64,000 bases of DNA from Lactobacillus helsingborgensis (GTDB lineage Bacteria; Bacillota; Bacilli; Lactobacillales; Lactobacillaceae). Where the stretch lies: positions 347,623 to 411,622 of the forward strand of contig NZ_KQ034047.1 in assembly GCF_000970855.1 (NCBI RefSeq), read 5' to 3'. Made by a program: the position numbers and the translations under genes. Below are positions 27,692 to 35,976 of this stretch, piece after piece (position 1 is the first letter of the stretch; the number at the start of each line of letters is the position of its first letter). A model generated the notes under the pieces. The model saw only the letters and a program-made list of their open reading frames with translations. It did not search any database and was not told the DNA's origin.

Positions 27692-28210
27692 TTATTCACC
27701 CAAAATGACTACGTTGCATTTACGTGATCTGGCGCGGTTTTGATCCCAGTCGACAAAATAAACATAGCCCACAGAACCAATCAGCAGCTCATTTTCTTTT
27801 AACGCAAATGTTTGGTTAGAACCAAAAAGTGAGCCTTTGATATGTGCATCCCCATTGAGAATCGTATTTTTTTCATTGGGATAATTTTTATCTTTTTGAG
27901 ACAATTCTTCCAAAAAGCGCACATGCTCTGGACCGGGATAGCGGTAATTAGAGTTTTCACTCTTTTCTGGTGGAATTATTTTGTCCAAAATATTATTCAA
28001 ATCTACCTGTAAAAATTCGTCGCCGTTAAAATCATGGTCATGCACATACTCTTCAAACAAAACTGAGCATGTCGTATGTGGAGTTTGAACTAAGCAAATG
28101 CCATTGTTGATAGCACTATTTTTGACAATTTGCTTTAACTGCTCGGTGATATTCTGATAAGTGACCCTAGCGGCTGTTTTGATTTTGATTTCATCTTGAT
28201 AAACTTTCAT
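27692..28210 (-). CDS. YjbQ/UPF0047 family protein
   Basis: 172 aa. It shows the UPF0047 signature (NGICLVQTPHTTCSVLFEEY, DFNGDEFLQVDLNNIL, NAHIKGSLFGS-like GDAHIKGSLFGSN, and GYVYFVDWDQNRARSRKCNV). Members have been linked to thiamin-phosphate-synthase-like activity, but the true role is uncertain. Its location inside a sugar PTS operon suggests a phosphate- or sugar-related function. ATG 28210 is preferred (AAAGGGG eight bases upstream). A GTG three codons earlier would overlap the TIM stop. Confidence 0.8.
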   Translation of the reverse strand: MKVYQDEIKIKTAARVTYQNITEQLKQIVKNSAINNGICLVQTPHTTCSVLFEEYVHDHDFNGDEFLQVDLNNILDKIIPPEKSENSNYRYPGPEHVRFLEELSQKDKNYPNEKNTILNGDAHIKGSLFGSNQTFALKENELLIGSVGYVYFVDWDQNRARSRKCNVVILGE

Positions 28211-28211
28211 T

Positions 28212-28898
28212 TTATTCACCCCTTTGAAATTGCTTCATTGGTTCCAGCATTTCACTTATTTTTTTCTCCCAATCAGCAGCACAAACAATTCCGCTGGTGC
28301 CACCTGTACCATCAGCACCCAGTTGCAAAACTTTTTGTACGTCAGCACCTGTACTTACACCTGCTGCTTCTAAAACCATGATGTTTGAATTAATTGCCTT
28401 AATTGCCTGAACCGTGCTGGTGATGTATTCGTCATCACTTGTTTGGTGAGTACCAATTAAGCTGGTGGGCTCACAGATCATCATATTCGGCTCAAGCTCA
28501 GCTATTGCTCGGCACTCCGCAACGCTATCAGCACAAACAATACTATATAAACCGAGTTCTTTAGCTCTTTTAATAGTGCGTGCTAAGACATTCACCGTCA
28601 GCGGATTTTCCGCATGATTTAAAACAACGGCTTTTACACCTGCTGCTTTAAGCCCTTCGGGAAGAACATGCCCCATTCCTCTGCCAGCAACTACGGGATC
28701 CATGTGTTGGGCCGTTAAAAGCAAGTGATTGGTAGCAGCTTTAATTGCGGGCAAATCTATAAGTGGTGCAGTAAAAAGGATGTCAATCTGATACTTTTGC
28801 GCTAAGTTATCAGCAATTTTGGCTAATTTAACCAATTCTTCACCGTATAAATAAACTTTAGGATTGACCATCAAAAACGGCTTTTGTACTAATTTCAT
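28212..28898 (-). CDS. Triosephosphate isomerase paralog
   Basis: 228 aa, a TIM-barrel of the TpiA family. It starts FLMVNPKVYLYGEELVKLAK (Asn/Lys in the substrate site), has VVLNHAEN (His95-type), and CEPTSLIGTH in place of the housekeeping YEPxWAIGTG (Glu kept). It ends with LGADGTGGTSGIV in the phosphate loop. It is shorter than housekeeping TpiA (about 250) and lies in a PTS operon with a class II aldolase. I infer an accessory enzyme acting on the aldolase products or a related ketose phosphate. ATG 28898 with AGGAGG. Confidence 0.78.
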   Translation of the reverse strand: MKLVQKPFLMVNPKVYLYGEELVKLAKIADNLAQKYQIDILFTAPLIDLPAIKAATNHLLLTAQHMDPVVAGRGMGHVLPEGLKAAGVKAVVLNHAENPLTVNVLARTIKRAKELGLYSIVCADSVAECRAIAELEPNMMICEPTSLIGTHQTSDDEYITSTVQAIKAINSNIMVLEAAGVSTGADVQKVLQLGADGTGGTSGIVCAADWEKKISEMLEPMKQFQRGE

Positions 28899-28913
28899 TT
28901 CTGCTTTTTCCTC

Positions 28914-29741
28914 CTAAAAAGAATATTTGGCGGTGTCAAAGACATCATAATAGTGTTCTGCTAGTGAACACACAGCTTTTTCTTGTGCCGCAAGAAGATC
29001 GAATAATGACGGATAATCATTTTCTTTTGCGACGTTTAATGCCGCATTAGCCAAATCGGTGAAGATATTAATCTTAGTAATGCCGCTTGCCGCTGCCTTC
29101 TTCAGATTTGCGTCACCTGATGATGAGCCGCCATGACAAACAAGTGGCACTGCAACTGCGTCCCTTAATTCTTTTATTCTGGCAAAATTGAGTTTCGGCG
29201 TGCCTTGTTGATAAACACCGTGAGAAGTGCCGATAGAAACAGCTAAAGAATCAACGTTTGTCTCGCTCACAAATTTAGTGGCTGCTGCAACTTCCGTATA
29301 AATGGTATTGTCATCAGAAGCATTGGTACCAACGTGACCAATCTCAGCTTCTACTACCACACCTAAACTGTGACAATAATCAACTACATCTTTGGTAATC
29401 TGCACATTTTTACTAAATTCTTCATTTGAAGCATCAATCATCACCGAAGTAAAGCCATGTGCAGCGCCCCATTTGACCAGTTCGGGATCTGTACCGTGGT
29501 CTAAATGCAAGACGACGGGCACATGTGCTCTTTCTCCATAAAATTTACCTAAAGATAGTGCTTCATTAATATCTAAGCGTGATTCATGCTTTTCTGCCCA
29601 AGCCAAAATAATTGGCAATTTTTTATTCTCTGCAGCTGCCAATTCGGCCCTAATTGATAGTTCGTCCCAATAATTAAAGTGGGGAAAAGCGTAGCCGCCT
29701 TTTTTTGCTGAATTTAAAATTTCGTTTGCTGAAATTAACAT
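28914..29741 (-). CDS. Class II ketose-bisphosphate aldolase (GatY/Fba family)
   Basis: 275 aa. The zinc and catalytic motifs are intact: VVLHLDHGTDPELV (His and Asp), VEAEIGHVG (Glu), SIGTSHGVYQ, and LVCHGGSSSGDANLKKAAASGITKINIFTD with the zinc His. It splits a ketose 1,6-bisphosphate into dihydroxyacetone phosphate and an aldehyde. With a galactitol-family PTS, tagatose or fructose 1,6-bisphosphate is a likely substrate. ATG 29741 with GAGG upstream. It lies 16 bases from the TIM gene. Confidence 0.88.
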   Translation of the reverse strand: MLISANEILNSAKKGGYAFPHFNYWDELSIRAELAAAENKKLPIILAWAEKHESRLDINEALSLGKFYGERAHVPVVLHLDHGTDPELVKWGAAHGFTSVMIDASNEEFSKNVQITKDVVDYCHSLGVVVEAEIGHVGTNASDDNTIYTEVAAATKFVSETNVDSLAVSIGTSHGVYQQGTPKLNFARIKELRDAVAVPLVCHGGSSSGDANLKKAAASGITKINIFTDLANAALNVAKENDYPSLFDLLAAQEKAVCSLAEHYYDVFDTAKYSF

Positions 29742-29759
29742 TTTTTATTCCTCTATCTC

Positions 29760-30218
29760 TTAATTTACAATTGCCAAAAATTCAGCCCTCGTGGTTGAAT
29801 TCTGAATTTCCTTCATCGTCACCGTGTCGGTAAACATGGTCATTAGGCTCTTGAGCATATTGAGCTGCTTATCAGGACTTTTTAGACACAAGATGAATAT
29901 CATTGAAACATTCACATAACTGTCTATATCACCCATTTGCCTGAATTTGACCGGCTCCTTCAGTGAAATGAACCCAAGCTGCTCTTTTTCCACCTTATCA
30001 GGATCAGTATGCGGAATGGCCACGCCTAAACCTCCTTCAAGTGCCAGACCTGTAGGATATTTTTCTTCACGCTTTAAAATAGCAGGCAAAAATTCTGCAT
30101 TGACAACATTTTTCCTTTGCAATTCATTTGCCAGAATAGTTAATGCTGCTTGTTTGTTCTTCATTTCTTGTTGCTGCAAAATTACTTGTTCACTAAACAA
30201 TTTCTTATCTATATACAA
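29760..30218 (-). CDS. PTS system IIA component, galactitol/fructose type
   Basis: 152 aa. It matches the PTS_EIIA_2 domain. The phosphoryl-accepting His lies in GVAIPHTDPDKV (about residue 70), followed by a typical FISLKEPVKFRQMG and MIFILCLKSPDKQLNMLKSL. It accepts phosphate from HPr and passes it to IIB. The start is TTG at 30218 (AAAAGGAAA upstream); no ATG is available nearby. It is in the operon between the EIIA-like gene and the aldolase gene. Confidence 0.88.
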   Translation of the reverse strand: MYIDKKLFSEQVILQQQEMKNKQAALTILANELQRKNVVNAEFLPAILKREEKYPTGLALEGGLGVAIPHTDPDKVEKEQLGFISLKEPVKFRQMGDIDSYVNVSMIFILCLKSPDKQLNMLKSLMTMFTDTVTMKEIQNSTTRAEFLAIVN

Positions 30219-30233
30219 ATTAATTTCCTTTTT

Positions 30234-30653
30234 CTACTTTATTTGGTAAATTTTGTTCTTCTCAAGACCAAAATCATGCTCAACTTGTTCTGGTCGACAA
30301 TTAAAGAATTTAAGCAAAAACTTAAACTCGGGACTTGTAAGTTTGGGGTTAACACACATCACCATGACCTTATTGATGGGATATATTTTTTTACTGTATA
30401 AAGATTCCCAATGGGCAATATTTAACAAAAACAGGTACAGCCCGAAATCAGCAGTTATTTGTGTACTAATTACATGCAAGATGATGGTTTTATGACCAAC
30501 ATAGGTTTCCCCTAATTTTTCGCGCTCAATTATTTTGCGTTTGATATAACTTGAGCTTAAATACGGCGCTTTTTTTCTGATATAAATTTCAGCAAGTTCC
30601 AAAATATCTGTTGTTTGCGTAACTACCGCATAAAATTCAGCCGTAGATGGCAT
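30234..30653 (-). CDS. Stand-alone EIIA-like regulatory domain
   Basis: 139 aa that align with the C-terminal EIIA-like module normally fused to PRD regulators of the LicR/MtlR type. Conserved-looking segments are AEIYIRKKAPYLSSSYIKR-like helix, GETYVGHKTIILHVIS with candidate His residues, and MVMCVNPKLTSPEFKFLL. The classic LPHA-type site is absent, so phosphoryl transfer is doubtful. It starts 17 bases inside the end of the regulator gene, in another frame, with AAGGAG upstream, which points to translational coupling. The two proteins together (625 aa) equal one usual fused regulator. Confidence 0.6.
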   Translation of the reverse strand: MPSTAEFYAVVTQTTDILELAEIYIRKKAPYLSSSYIKRKIIEREKLGETYVGHKTIILHVISTQITADFGLYLFLLNIAHWESLYSKKIYPINKVMVMCVNPKLTSPEFKFLLKFFNCRPEQVEHDFGLEKNKIYQIK

Positions 30654-32097
30654 TTTTTATCTTCTCCTTGTCTTGTTTATTCAACATCGCACTAACCAAG
30701 ACATATTTATTCGATATATATGAAGGCAGTTCTACAGTAGAAATAATGAGATCTGTTTTAGAGCCGTTGTTCAGCCGGTAAAGCTGTTCATCAAGCGAGG
30801 AAATCACTTTGTCGACAACAATATTGCTAAACTCTTTTTGAATTTTTAGCTTCAATAATTCAGAAGTTCCCACTCCGCTGGCGCAAACCACCCAAACATG
30901 ATATTTTTTTGTAATCTCCTCGATATTTTTTTCAAAATATAAAGTAATAAACCCCACTTCATTTTTTGAAATTAAGGGTATTTTCATTTGCAGGCATAAC
31001 TGCTTAGATTCTTGCTCAATCGCTGCAAACAAATCTTTATATTCAACTTGAATATCCGGTAAAAGTTCATTTTCTACTGAAATATTGTTTTTAATCCGGT
31101 TCATCATTGGCCCAATATGGCTGATCAGTTCCTTCTTTAATACCGGCTCATCGATTTGAGGTTTTATTTTCTGAGCCACACGTTGAATCAACTGGGAGGT
31201 AAAGGTTTCAACGCTTTTAGAGTAGAGGGATTTTTGATCCGGCTGACTTGACCTGCCAATAAAGCGGGAGGAAAGCAAATACTTAAACAAATAATTGATT
31301 TCAAACTTCGAAATCTTTTTGACAATGAATTTCTCTACATTTTCAATCACTATTTCCGCAATTCTGTATAAATCATGATTTTGTTTGATTTCATGTTCGG
31401 GAACAAAAATTTTATTACTGTAATTTTTGTCAATCTGCTTTCTTGCTCTCTGAATTAAAATATATAAATGTGAACAAATATTAATGTCATAGGGATAAGG
31501 AATCTTGGTCGCACTTAATTGTTCGATGATATTGATTTGTTCTTGAATGAAAGTTAAATCAATTTCACTAATCCCATCAATTGGCACCCTATTATTTTTT
31601 CCCTTATGCCAATGTAAAAGGGAATTGATTTTTTCACGAATATCATCTTCTTTGCCCAGCACCGCAACCTTCTTGCTTTTCTGAGTTAACGTTAAATTTG
31701 ACTTACTGAGAATATTCTTGATTTTGAGCAAATCAGCGTTGATCGTTGACTCGCTGACATACTCATCTTTATACAAACTGTAAATTGCTATTGGTTGAGG
31801 TGAATTAAACAAGATTTTCAAAATTACTTTTTTCCTGCGAAGCTCGGGACTTTCCTTATCAGAAAAAGAAGCAGCTTGCTGAAATTTCTTGAGTGCCGTA
31901 TTTTTGCTTAATGTGTAGCCCTTGCTTTTTTCGGAGTTGATGATTTTAACTTTTTTATTTCCGTTAACGCTGTTAACATGGCGATAAACAGTTTTAACAG
32001 ATACGTCAAAAGCTGCAGCAATCTTGGCAGCACTCGTATATCCAGTTTGTTTTTCTAAAAAATTTAACAGCTCCTTATCATTCATCTTGTTTTTCAA
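30637..32097 (-). CDS. PRD-containing BglG/LicR-type transcriptional regulator
   Basis: 486 aa. The N-terminal helix-turn-helix (TSAAKIAAAFDVSVKTVYRH, about 17-36) is followed by a second HTH-like part, two PTS regulation domains (about 180-400; ICSHLYILIQRARKQ and SHIGPMMNRI carry His residues), and a C-terminal EIIB-like domain (VWVVCASGVGTSELLKLKI) with its Cys. It is an activator of the downstream PTS operon, phosphorylated by HPr/EIIB. The start is TTG at 32097, seven bases after AAAGGAGG. The usual EIIA tail is encoded separately downstream. A 12-bp inverted repeat and a cre-like site lie just upstream. Confidence 0.85.
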   Translation of the reverse strand: MKNKMNDKELLNFLEKQTGYTSAAKIAAAFDVSVKTVYRHVNSVNGNKKVKIINSEKSKGYTLSKNTALKKFQQAASFSDKESPELRRKKVILKILFNSPQPIAIYSLYKDEYVSESTINADLLKIKNILSKSNLTLTQKSKKVAVLGKEDDIREKINSLLHWHKGKNNRVPIDGISEIDLTFIQEQINIIEQLSATKIPYPYDINICSHLYILIQRARKQIDKNYSNKIFVPEHEIKQNHDLYRIAEIVIENVEKFIVKKISKFEINYLFKYLLSSRFIGRSSQPDQKSLYSKSVETFTSQLIQRVAQKIKPQIDEPVLKKELISHIGPMMNRIKNNISVENELLPDIQVEYKDLFAAIEQESKQLCLQMKIPLISKNEVGFITLYFEKNIEEITKKYHVWVVCASGVGTSELLKLKIQKEFSNIVVDKVISSLDEQLYRLNNGSKTDLIISTVELPSYISNKYVLVSAMLNKQDKEKIKNAIYG

Positions 32098-32152
32098 CCA
32101 AGTACCTCCTTTTCATACCTACATTTTATTTCTGAAATTATTCATAAAAATT

Positions 32153-32184
32153 ATTTGAATGTCCCCTTTAGCGGACATTCAAAT
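32153..32184. promoter_or_regulatory. 12-bp perfect inverted repeat (operator) before the PTS operon
   Basis: ATTTGAATGTCC and GGACATTCAAAT are perfect inverted repeats with an 8-base spacer, 56 bases before the regulator start. There is no T-run, so an operator (self-binding of the PRD regulator) is more likely than a terminator. Confidence 0.55.
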
Positions 32185-32197
32185 AAACCGCTTACAT
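32182..32197 (-). promoter_or_regulatory. cre-like CcpA site
   Basis: Read on the minus strand, ATGTAAGCGGTTTATT matches the cre consensus at 14 of 16 positions and lies just downstream of a TATACT -10-like element. It abuts the inverted repeat, which fits carbon catabolite control of the PTS operon. Confidence 0.5.
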
Positions 32198-32246
32198 ATA
32201 GAAAGTATAATTGCTGAAAAAAGGTGCTATTAAGAGCAGCTTGAAA

Positions 32247-32289
32247 ACAAAAAAGCGTAATAGCAACTATAAAAAGTTGATATTACGCT
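32247..32289 (-). terminator. Terminator of the phn operon
   Basis: AGCGTAATAGCAACT pairs with AGTTGATATTACGCT (14 of 15) around a 6-base loop, followed on the minus strand by TTTTTTG. It lies 22 bases past the last phnE stop. Confidence 0.9.
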
Positions 32290-32310
32290 AATAAATTTAT
32301 TTTTTAATTT

Positions 32311-33123
32311 TTATACTAATTTTTTACGAATCCAGCCGGAAATCCAATCAATCACAATAACCATAATAATGATGCCAAGTAAGATTATTCCTACCCGGTT
32401 CCATTGCCGGTACTGCAATGCGATGATTAACGGATAACCGATACCGCCGGCGCCAACCAGGCCCAAGATTGAAGCAGACCTGATAGAAACATCAAAGCGG
32501 TATAACGTATTTGAAATTAGAGCAGGCATCAGATTAGGCAAAGTAGAAAACATAATGATATTAGTTTTGGAACCGCCGACCGCAGTTACTGCTTCGTTAG
32601 GACCATCATCCAAGTTTTCTATTGCTTCAGAAAACAGTTTGGCAAGCATCCCCACTGAGTGAAAGCCAAGAGCCATCACTCCGGCGGCAGAGCCTGGTCC
32701 TACTGCCTTAATAAACATCAATGCCAAAACAATTTCTGGAAACGATCTAATTATTGCCAGTACGATTTTACCAGTCCGTGACACATACCAATGCTTGTGT
32801 TTAGTATTTGCTGCCCAGAAGGCAAAGGGCAGTGAAATAATAGCAGAAATAAAAGTTCCTAAAAACGCAATGCAGACAGTTTCCCACAGTTGTGAAACCA
32901 AATCTTCTCCACTACCGTTATAAACATAGGACCAGTCAGGGTGAAAAATGCCAGAGAAAATCGCACCAGCAATTTGACCGGCTGTTTCTTTAATCCCGCC
33001 AAAGTCAATTCCAGTGCAGGACCATATCACCAGCCCAATAGTCACAATTGTGATCAGCCAGTGCAAGATACGTTTTTTAACATCAATCGGCCTAGGAGGC
33101 AGCTTTTTCATAATTGTATCCAT
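32311..33123 (-). CDS. phnE: Phosphonate-type ABC transporter permease (PhnE-like, second copy)
   Basis: 270-aa permease with about six helices. The EAA-loop-like ALGFHSVGMLAKLFSEAIEN and GPNEAVTAVGGSKTNIIMFSTLPNLMPAL are typical of PhnE. It pairs with the upstream PhnE to form the channel. Its ATG overlaps the stop of the preceding gene (TAATG). No C-P lyase genes are present in the window, so the true substrate may be phosphite, a phosphate ester or another organic ligand. Confidence 0.88.
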   Translation of the reverse strand: MDTIMKKLPPRPIDVKKRILHWLITIVTIGLVIWSCTGIDFGGIKETAGQIAGAIFSGIFHPDWSYVYNGSGEDLVSQLWETVCIAFLGTFISAIISLPFAFWAANTKHKHWYVSRTGKIVLAIIRSFPEIVLALMFIKAVGPGSAAGVMALGFHSVGMLAKLFSEAIENLDDGPNEAVTAVGGSKTNIIMFSTLPNLMPALISNTLYRFDVSIRSASILGLVGAGGIGYPLIIALQYRQWNRVGIILLGIIIMVIVIDWISGWIRKKLV

Positions 33124-33926
33124 TATTGCATCAACGCCTCCCGTGATTTAGAAGAAACATAATCTATCAGTACCACTACAATGATAATCACAATGATAAT
33201 TGTGCCCGTCTTAGGGTAATCAAAGACTTGCAGCGTTTGTTGCAGGTATAAACCGATACCACCGGCACCGATATAACCCAGAACGGTAGATGCTCTGACA
33301 TTTATTTCAAATGCGTACAAACAATAAGAAATAAAATACGTAATTACTTGTGGCAGAACTGCAAAAACTATAATTTGCAATTTGTTGGCGCCAACAGCTG
33401 TTAATGCTTCAATCGGACCGGGATCAATAGTTTCAATAGCCTCATAAAACAGCTTGACTACAATTCCGAAAGTACAGATAGCTAGTGCCAAGACACCAGC
33501 TACAGGTCCAATCCCGACAATAGCAACGAAAATGGCACCTAATAATAGATCAGGGATAGTTCTGATGATATTCATGATTACCCTGAGAATGCCAGTAATC
33601 GCCTTATTTTTAACAATATTGCGGGCAATTAATAAAGAATAGATAAAGGCTACAGCTGAGCCGATTACGGTTCCTAAAATTGCCATTTTAATTGTTTCAA
33701 GCAAAAGCGGAATTACTGTTGCCATGTATGACCAATCGGGATGCAGCATTTGCAGAAAAATATCAGCAAATTGACCGAAGTTGGCAAATAACGCACCTAA
33801 ATCTGTTTTAGTTTCATTAGTAGAGATAAATAAACCCGCAATGAAAATTATGACCCACAGTAAATTTAAAATCTTAAACTTTTTCTTAGGCAAAGCCAGC
33901 AGCTTTTCCTGTTCCGTGCTACTCAT
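33123..33926 (-). CDS. phnE: Phosphonate-type ABC transporter permease (PhnE-like)
   Basis: 267-aa membrane permease. It has a similar layout to the second copy, with [42 protein letters not shown] as the ATPase-contact loop. I start at ATG 33926 (MSSTEQ), which overlaps the phnC stop (ATGAGTAG). The frame is open to 34010, but that part runs inside phnC. The overlap implies translational coupling. Confidence 0.88.
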   Translation of the reverse strand: MSSTEQEKLLALPKKKFKILNLLWVIIFIAGLFISTNETKTDLGALFANFGQFADIFLQMLHPDWSYMATVIPLLLETIKMAILGTVIGSAVAFIYSLLIARNIVKNKAITGILRVIMNIIRTIPDLLLGAIFVAIVGIGPVAGVLALAICTFGIVVKLFYEAIETIDPGPIEALTAVGANKLQIIVFAVLPQVITYFISYCLYAFEINVRASTVLGYIGAGGIGLYLQQTLQVFDYPKTGTIIIVIIIVVVLIDYVSSKSREALMQ

Positions 33927-34692
33927 CTTGGTCACCACCGGAATAAATCTGATCAAACGTTGATGCTGGCGTATCGGACATCTTGCCGTCATAAATAATT
34001 TCACCAGCACGAACGCCGATTACCCTTTTACCAAATTCCTGTGCGAGCTGAACGCTGTGCAAGTTAATAACAACAGTCATACCATGCTTTTCATTCAGCA
34101 TTTGTAAATCTTTCATTACACGACGAGAGGTTTGCGGATCAAGTGAAGCTGTCGGCTCGTCCGCCAAAATGATATCAGGGTTCTGTGTCAATACCCGGGC
34201 AATAGCCACGCGTTGCTGCTGCCCCCCAGATAGTTCATCAGCACGAGAATAAACTTTATCTGCCAAATCAACTTGCTGTAAAGCATCATAGGCACGCTGT
34301 TTATCTTCCTTTGTAAAAAGGTTTAACGACGATTTCCAAGTTGGATAGTACCCTACTCTACCCGTTAAAACATTACGCAAAACACTTGAGCGTTTAACTA
34401 AATTAAAGCTTTGGAAAATCATACCGATATGCCTGCGCAACGTTCTTAATTTTTTACCTTTGGCCTTAGTAATTGACTCACCGTTAATCAAGATATCGCC
34501 CTCGGTAATATCAATTAAACGGTTAATCGACCTTAAAAGCGTTGATTTGCCGGCGCCGGATAAACCTACAATAACAACAAATTCACCCTTATTAATAGTT
34601 AAATTGACGTCTTTTAAACCAACAACATCTTTGCCATAAACTTTCTTTACGTTTTTTAATTCAATTATTGGCTTAACTACAGAATCTGCCAT
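33919..34692 (-). CDS. phnC: Phosphonate-type ABC transporter ATPase (PhnC-like)
   Basis: 257 aa with a complete ABC domain: Walker [17 protein letters not shown]-loop MIFQSFNLV, signature [13 protein letters not shown], Walker [14 protein letters not shown] and the switch His in [11 protein letters not shown]. It powers the PhnE pair. RBS AAGGAAG before ATG 34692. It is the second gene of the operon after the binding protein (21-base gap). Confidence 0.93.
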   Translation of the reverse strand: MADSVVKPIIELKNVKKVYGKDVVGLKDVNLTINKGEFVVIVGLSGAGKSTLLRSINRLIDITEGDILINGESITKAKGKKLRTLRRHIGMIFQSFNLVKRSSVLRNVLTGRVGYYPTWKSSLNLFTKEDKQRAYDALQQVDLADKVYSRADELSGGQQQRVAIARVLTQNPDIILADEPTASLDPQTSRRVMKDLQMLNEKHGMTVVINLHSVQLAQEFGKRVIGVRAGEIIYDGKMSDTPASTFDQIYSGGDQDE

Positions 34693-34713
34693 TATAAACT
34701 TCCTTTGTATCCC

Positions 34714-35640
34714 TTATTTTTTGGTTGATTCGATAATATCTTCATACTTGCGTACAACGTTAAAGTCACTGTCCTTAGTGTGGACGTATCCTTCATGAGT
34801 ATAGATACTCTCGATAATCTTTTTACCCTTTTTAGACTTACCAATATCAATAAATGCGTTAGCCAATTTCTTTCTAAATGACTTAGACATACTTGGAACT
34901 ACAGAAATAGTATCGTTCGGAATTGGTTTAGTAAAGTAAATTGGCACCACTTGACTCATAATTTTAGGGTTGTCATCTTTAACAATTGTCCGCGCATCTT
35001 CAAACACGAAAGCAGCATCAGTATCACCGTTAAGCACATTTAAAACTGCTTGATCTTGACCAGTAACAGTTACTAACTTGCAGCTCTTGCGCACATCAAG
35101 GCCTTTTTCCTTTAATTCAGCAATGGGGAAAACGTAGCCGGCTGAGGATGTGGGACTTTGAATAGAGATTGACTTGCCCTTTAAATCTTTCCAGCTCTTA
35201 ATTTTAGAATTCTTCTTAGCTACAATTTCGGCACGATAGAAGTTAACTAAATCTTTAGTTGGACGCCCGTTTGGTTGCTTAACACCATATCTTTGTGCCT
35301 GCAGTAAAACATCTGCAGCACCTTGCTTATGAGCTAAAATGTAACCATTTGGCGGTAAGAAGCCCACATCAACTTTTTTGGACTTCATGGCCTCAACCAC
35401 CGTATTGTAATCAGTTGACATCGACACATGTACTGGAATGCCCAGCCGATCGGATAACATTTTTTCCAAAGGCTTTGCACGTGATTCCAGCTTAGTGGCA
35501 GCCTGGCTAGGAACGAATTGCACGTTCAGAGACTTAGGCGTACCGCTATCTTTGCTCTTTTCCTTATTAGAGCAAGCTGCCGTCATGAATGCCACCAAAA
35601 AAACAGCAGCAAAAGCTAATATTTTTCTAAATTTTTTCAT
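34714..35640 (-). CDS. phnD: Phosphonate-type ABC transporter binding lipoprotein (PhnD-like, copy 1)
   Basis: 308 aa. A lipoprotein signal peptide ends at the lipobox TAACS (Cys about 22). The mature part is a PhnD-type binding domain (LNVQFVPSQAATKLESRAKP, MKSKKVDVGFLPPNGY, GKSISIQSPTSSAGYVFP). I chose ATG 35640 (MKKF) because GGGAGG lies 5 bases upstream. An ATG directly before it is too close to the site. It has about the same length as, and high similarity to, the second copy at 35977. It is first in the phnDCEE operon and preceded by a small ORF and an attenuator-like hairpin. Confidence 0.9.
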   Translation of the reverse strand: MKKFRKILAFAAVFLVAFMTAACSNKEKSKDSGTPKSLNVQFVPSQAATKLESRAKPLEKMLSDRLGIPVHVSMSTDYNTVVEAMKSKKVDVGFLPPNGYILAHKQGAADVLLQAQRYGVKQPNGRPTKDLVNFYRAEIVAKKNSKIKSWKDLKGKSISIQSPTSSAGYVFPIAELKEKGLDVRKSCKLVTVTGQDQAVLNVLNGDTDAAFVFEDARTIVKDDNPKIMSQVVPIYFTKPIPNDTISVVPSMSKSFRKKLANAFIDIGKSKKGKKIIESIYTHEGYVHTKDSDFNVVRKYEDIIESTKK

Positions 35641-35660
35641 CATGCCCTCCCAGACATAAA

Positions 35661-35707
35661 AAAAGACTTTAGCCAAAAACACAAACGTGAATTAAACTAA
35701 GTCTTTT
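35661..35707 (-). promoter_or_regulatory. Attenuator-like terminator hairpin before phnD
   Basis: On the minus strand AAAAGACTTAG and CTAAAGTCTTTT form a stem (one bulge) followed by T7, located between a 48-codon ORF and the phnD ribosome binding site. The stop of the small ORF falls within the distal arm. Confidence 0.55.
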
Positions 35708-35815
35708 AATAACACTTTTACTAAAAAAGCGAACAATACCTTCTTTTTGAAGAAAGTGAAAAGGCTTTTTTGCAAAAAAGTCAATGAACGCTAGGCGCCG
35801 TTGATATTTTTGCAT
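35669..35815 (-). CDS. Putative 48-aa leader peptide upstream of phnD
   Basis: 48-codon frame starting ATG CAA AAA TAT with AAAGGAG ten bases upstream. The peptide is basic and rich in Phe (8 of 48), begins MQKYQRRLAFIDFF, and ends LIHVCVFG. It lies 28 bases before the phnD start and its end is built into a terminator-like stem. That is the arrangement of a leader peptide that controls transcription by ribosome position. It has no recognisable family. It may instead be a chance frame with a good RBS. Confidence 0.45.
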   Translation of the reverse strand: MQKYQRRLAFIDFFAKKPFHFLQKEGIVRFFSKSVIKRLSLIHVCVFG

Positions 35816-35976
35816 TACCTTCACACTCCTTTCAACATACTGTATTTATTCTATCAAATAATAGCAGAAATATTTTATTTAGAAAAGAGAATAGGTTGGA
35901 AAAATTATTTTTGCTGATGAAAAATTTTCAAGTTTGTTTTATTGACGCTTTTTTGAGAGTGTTATTTGTCTGGAAT

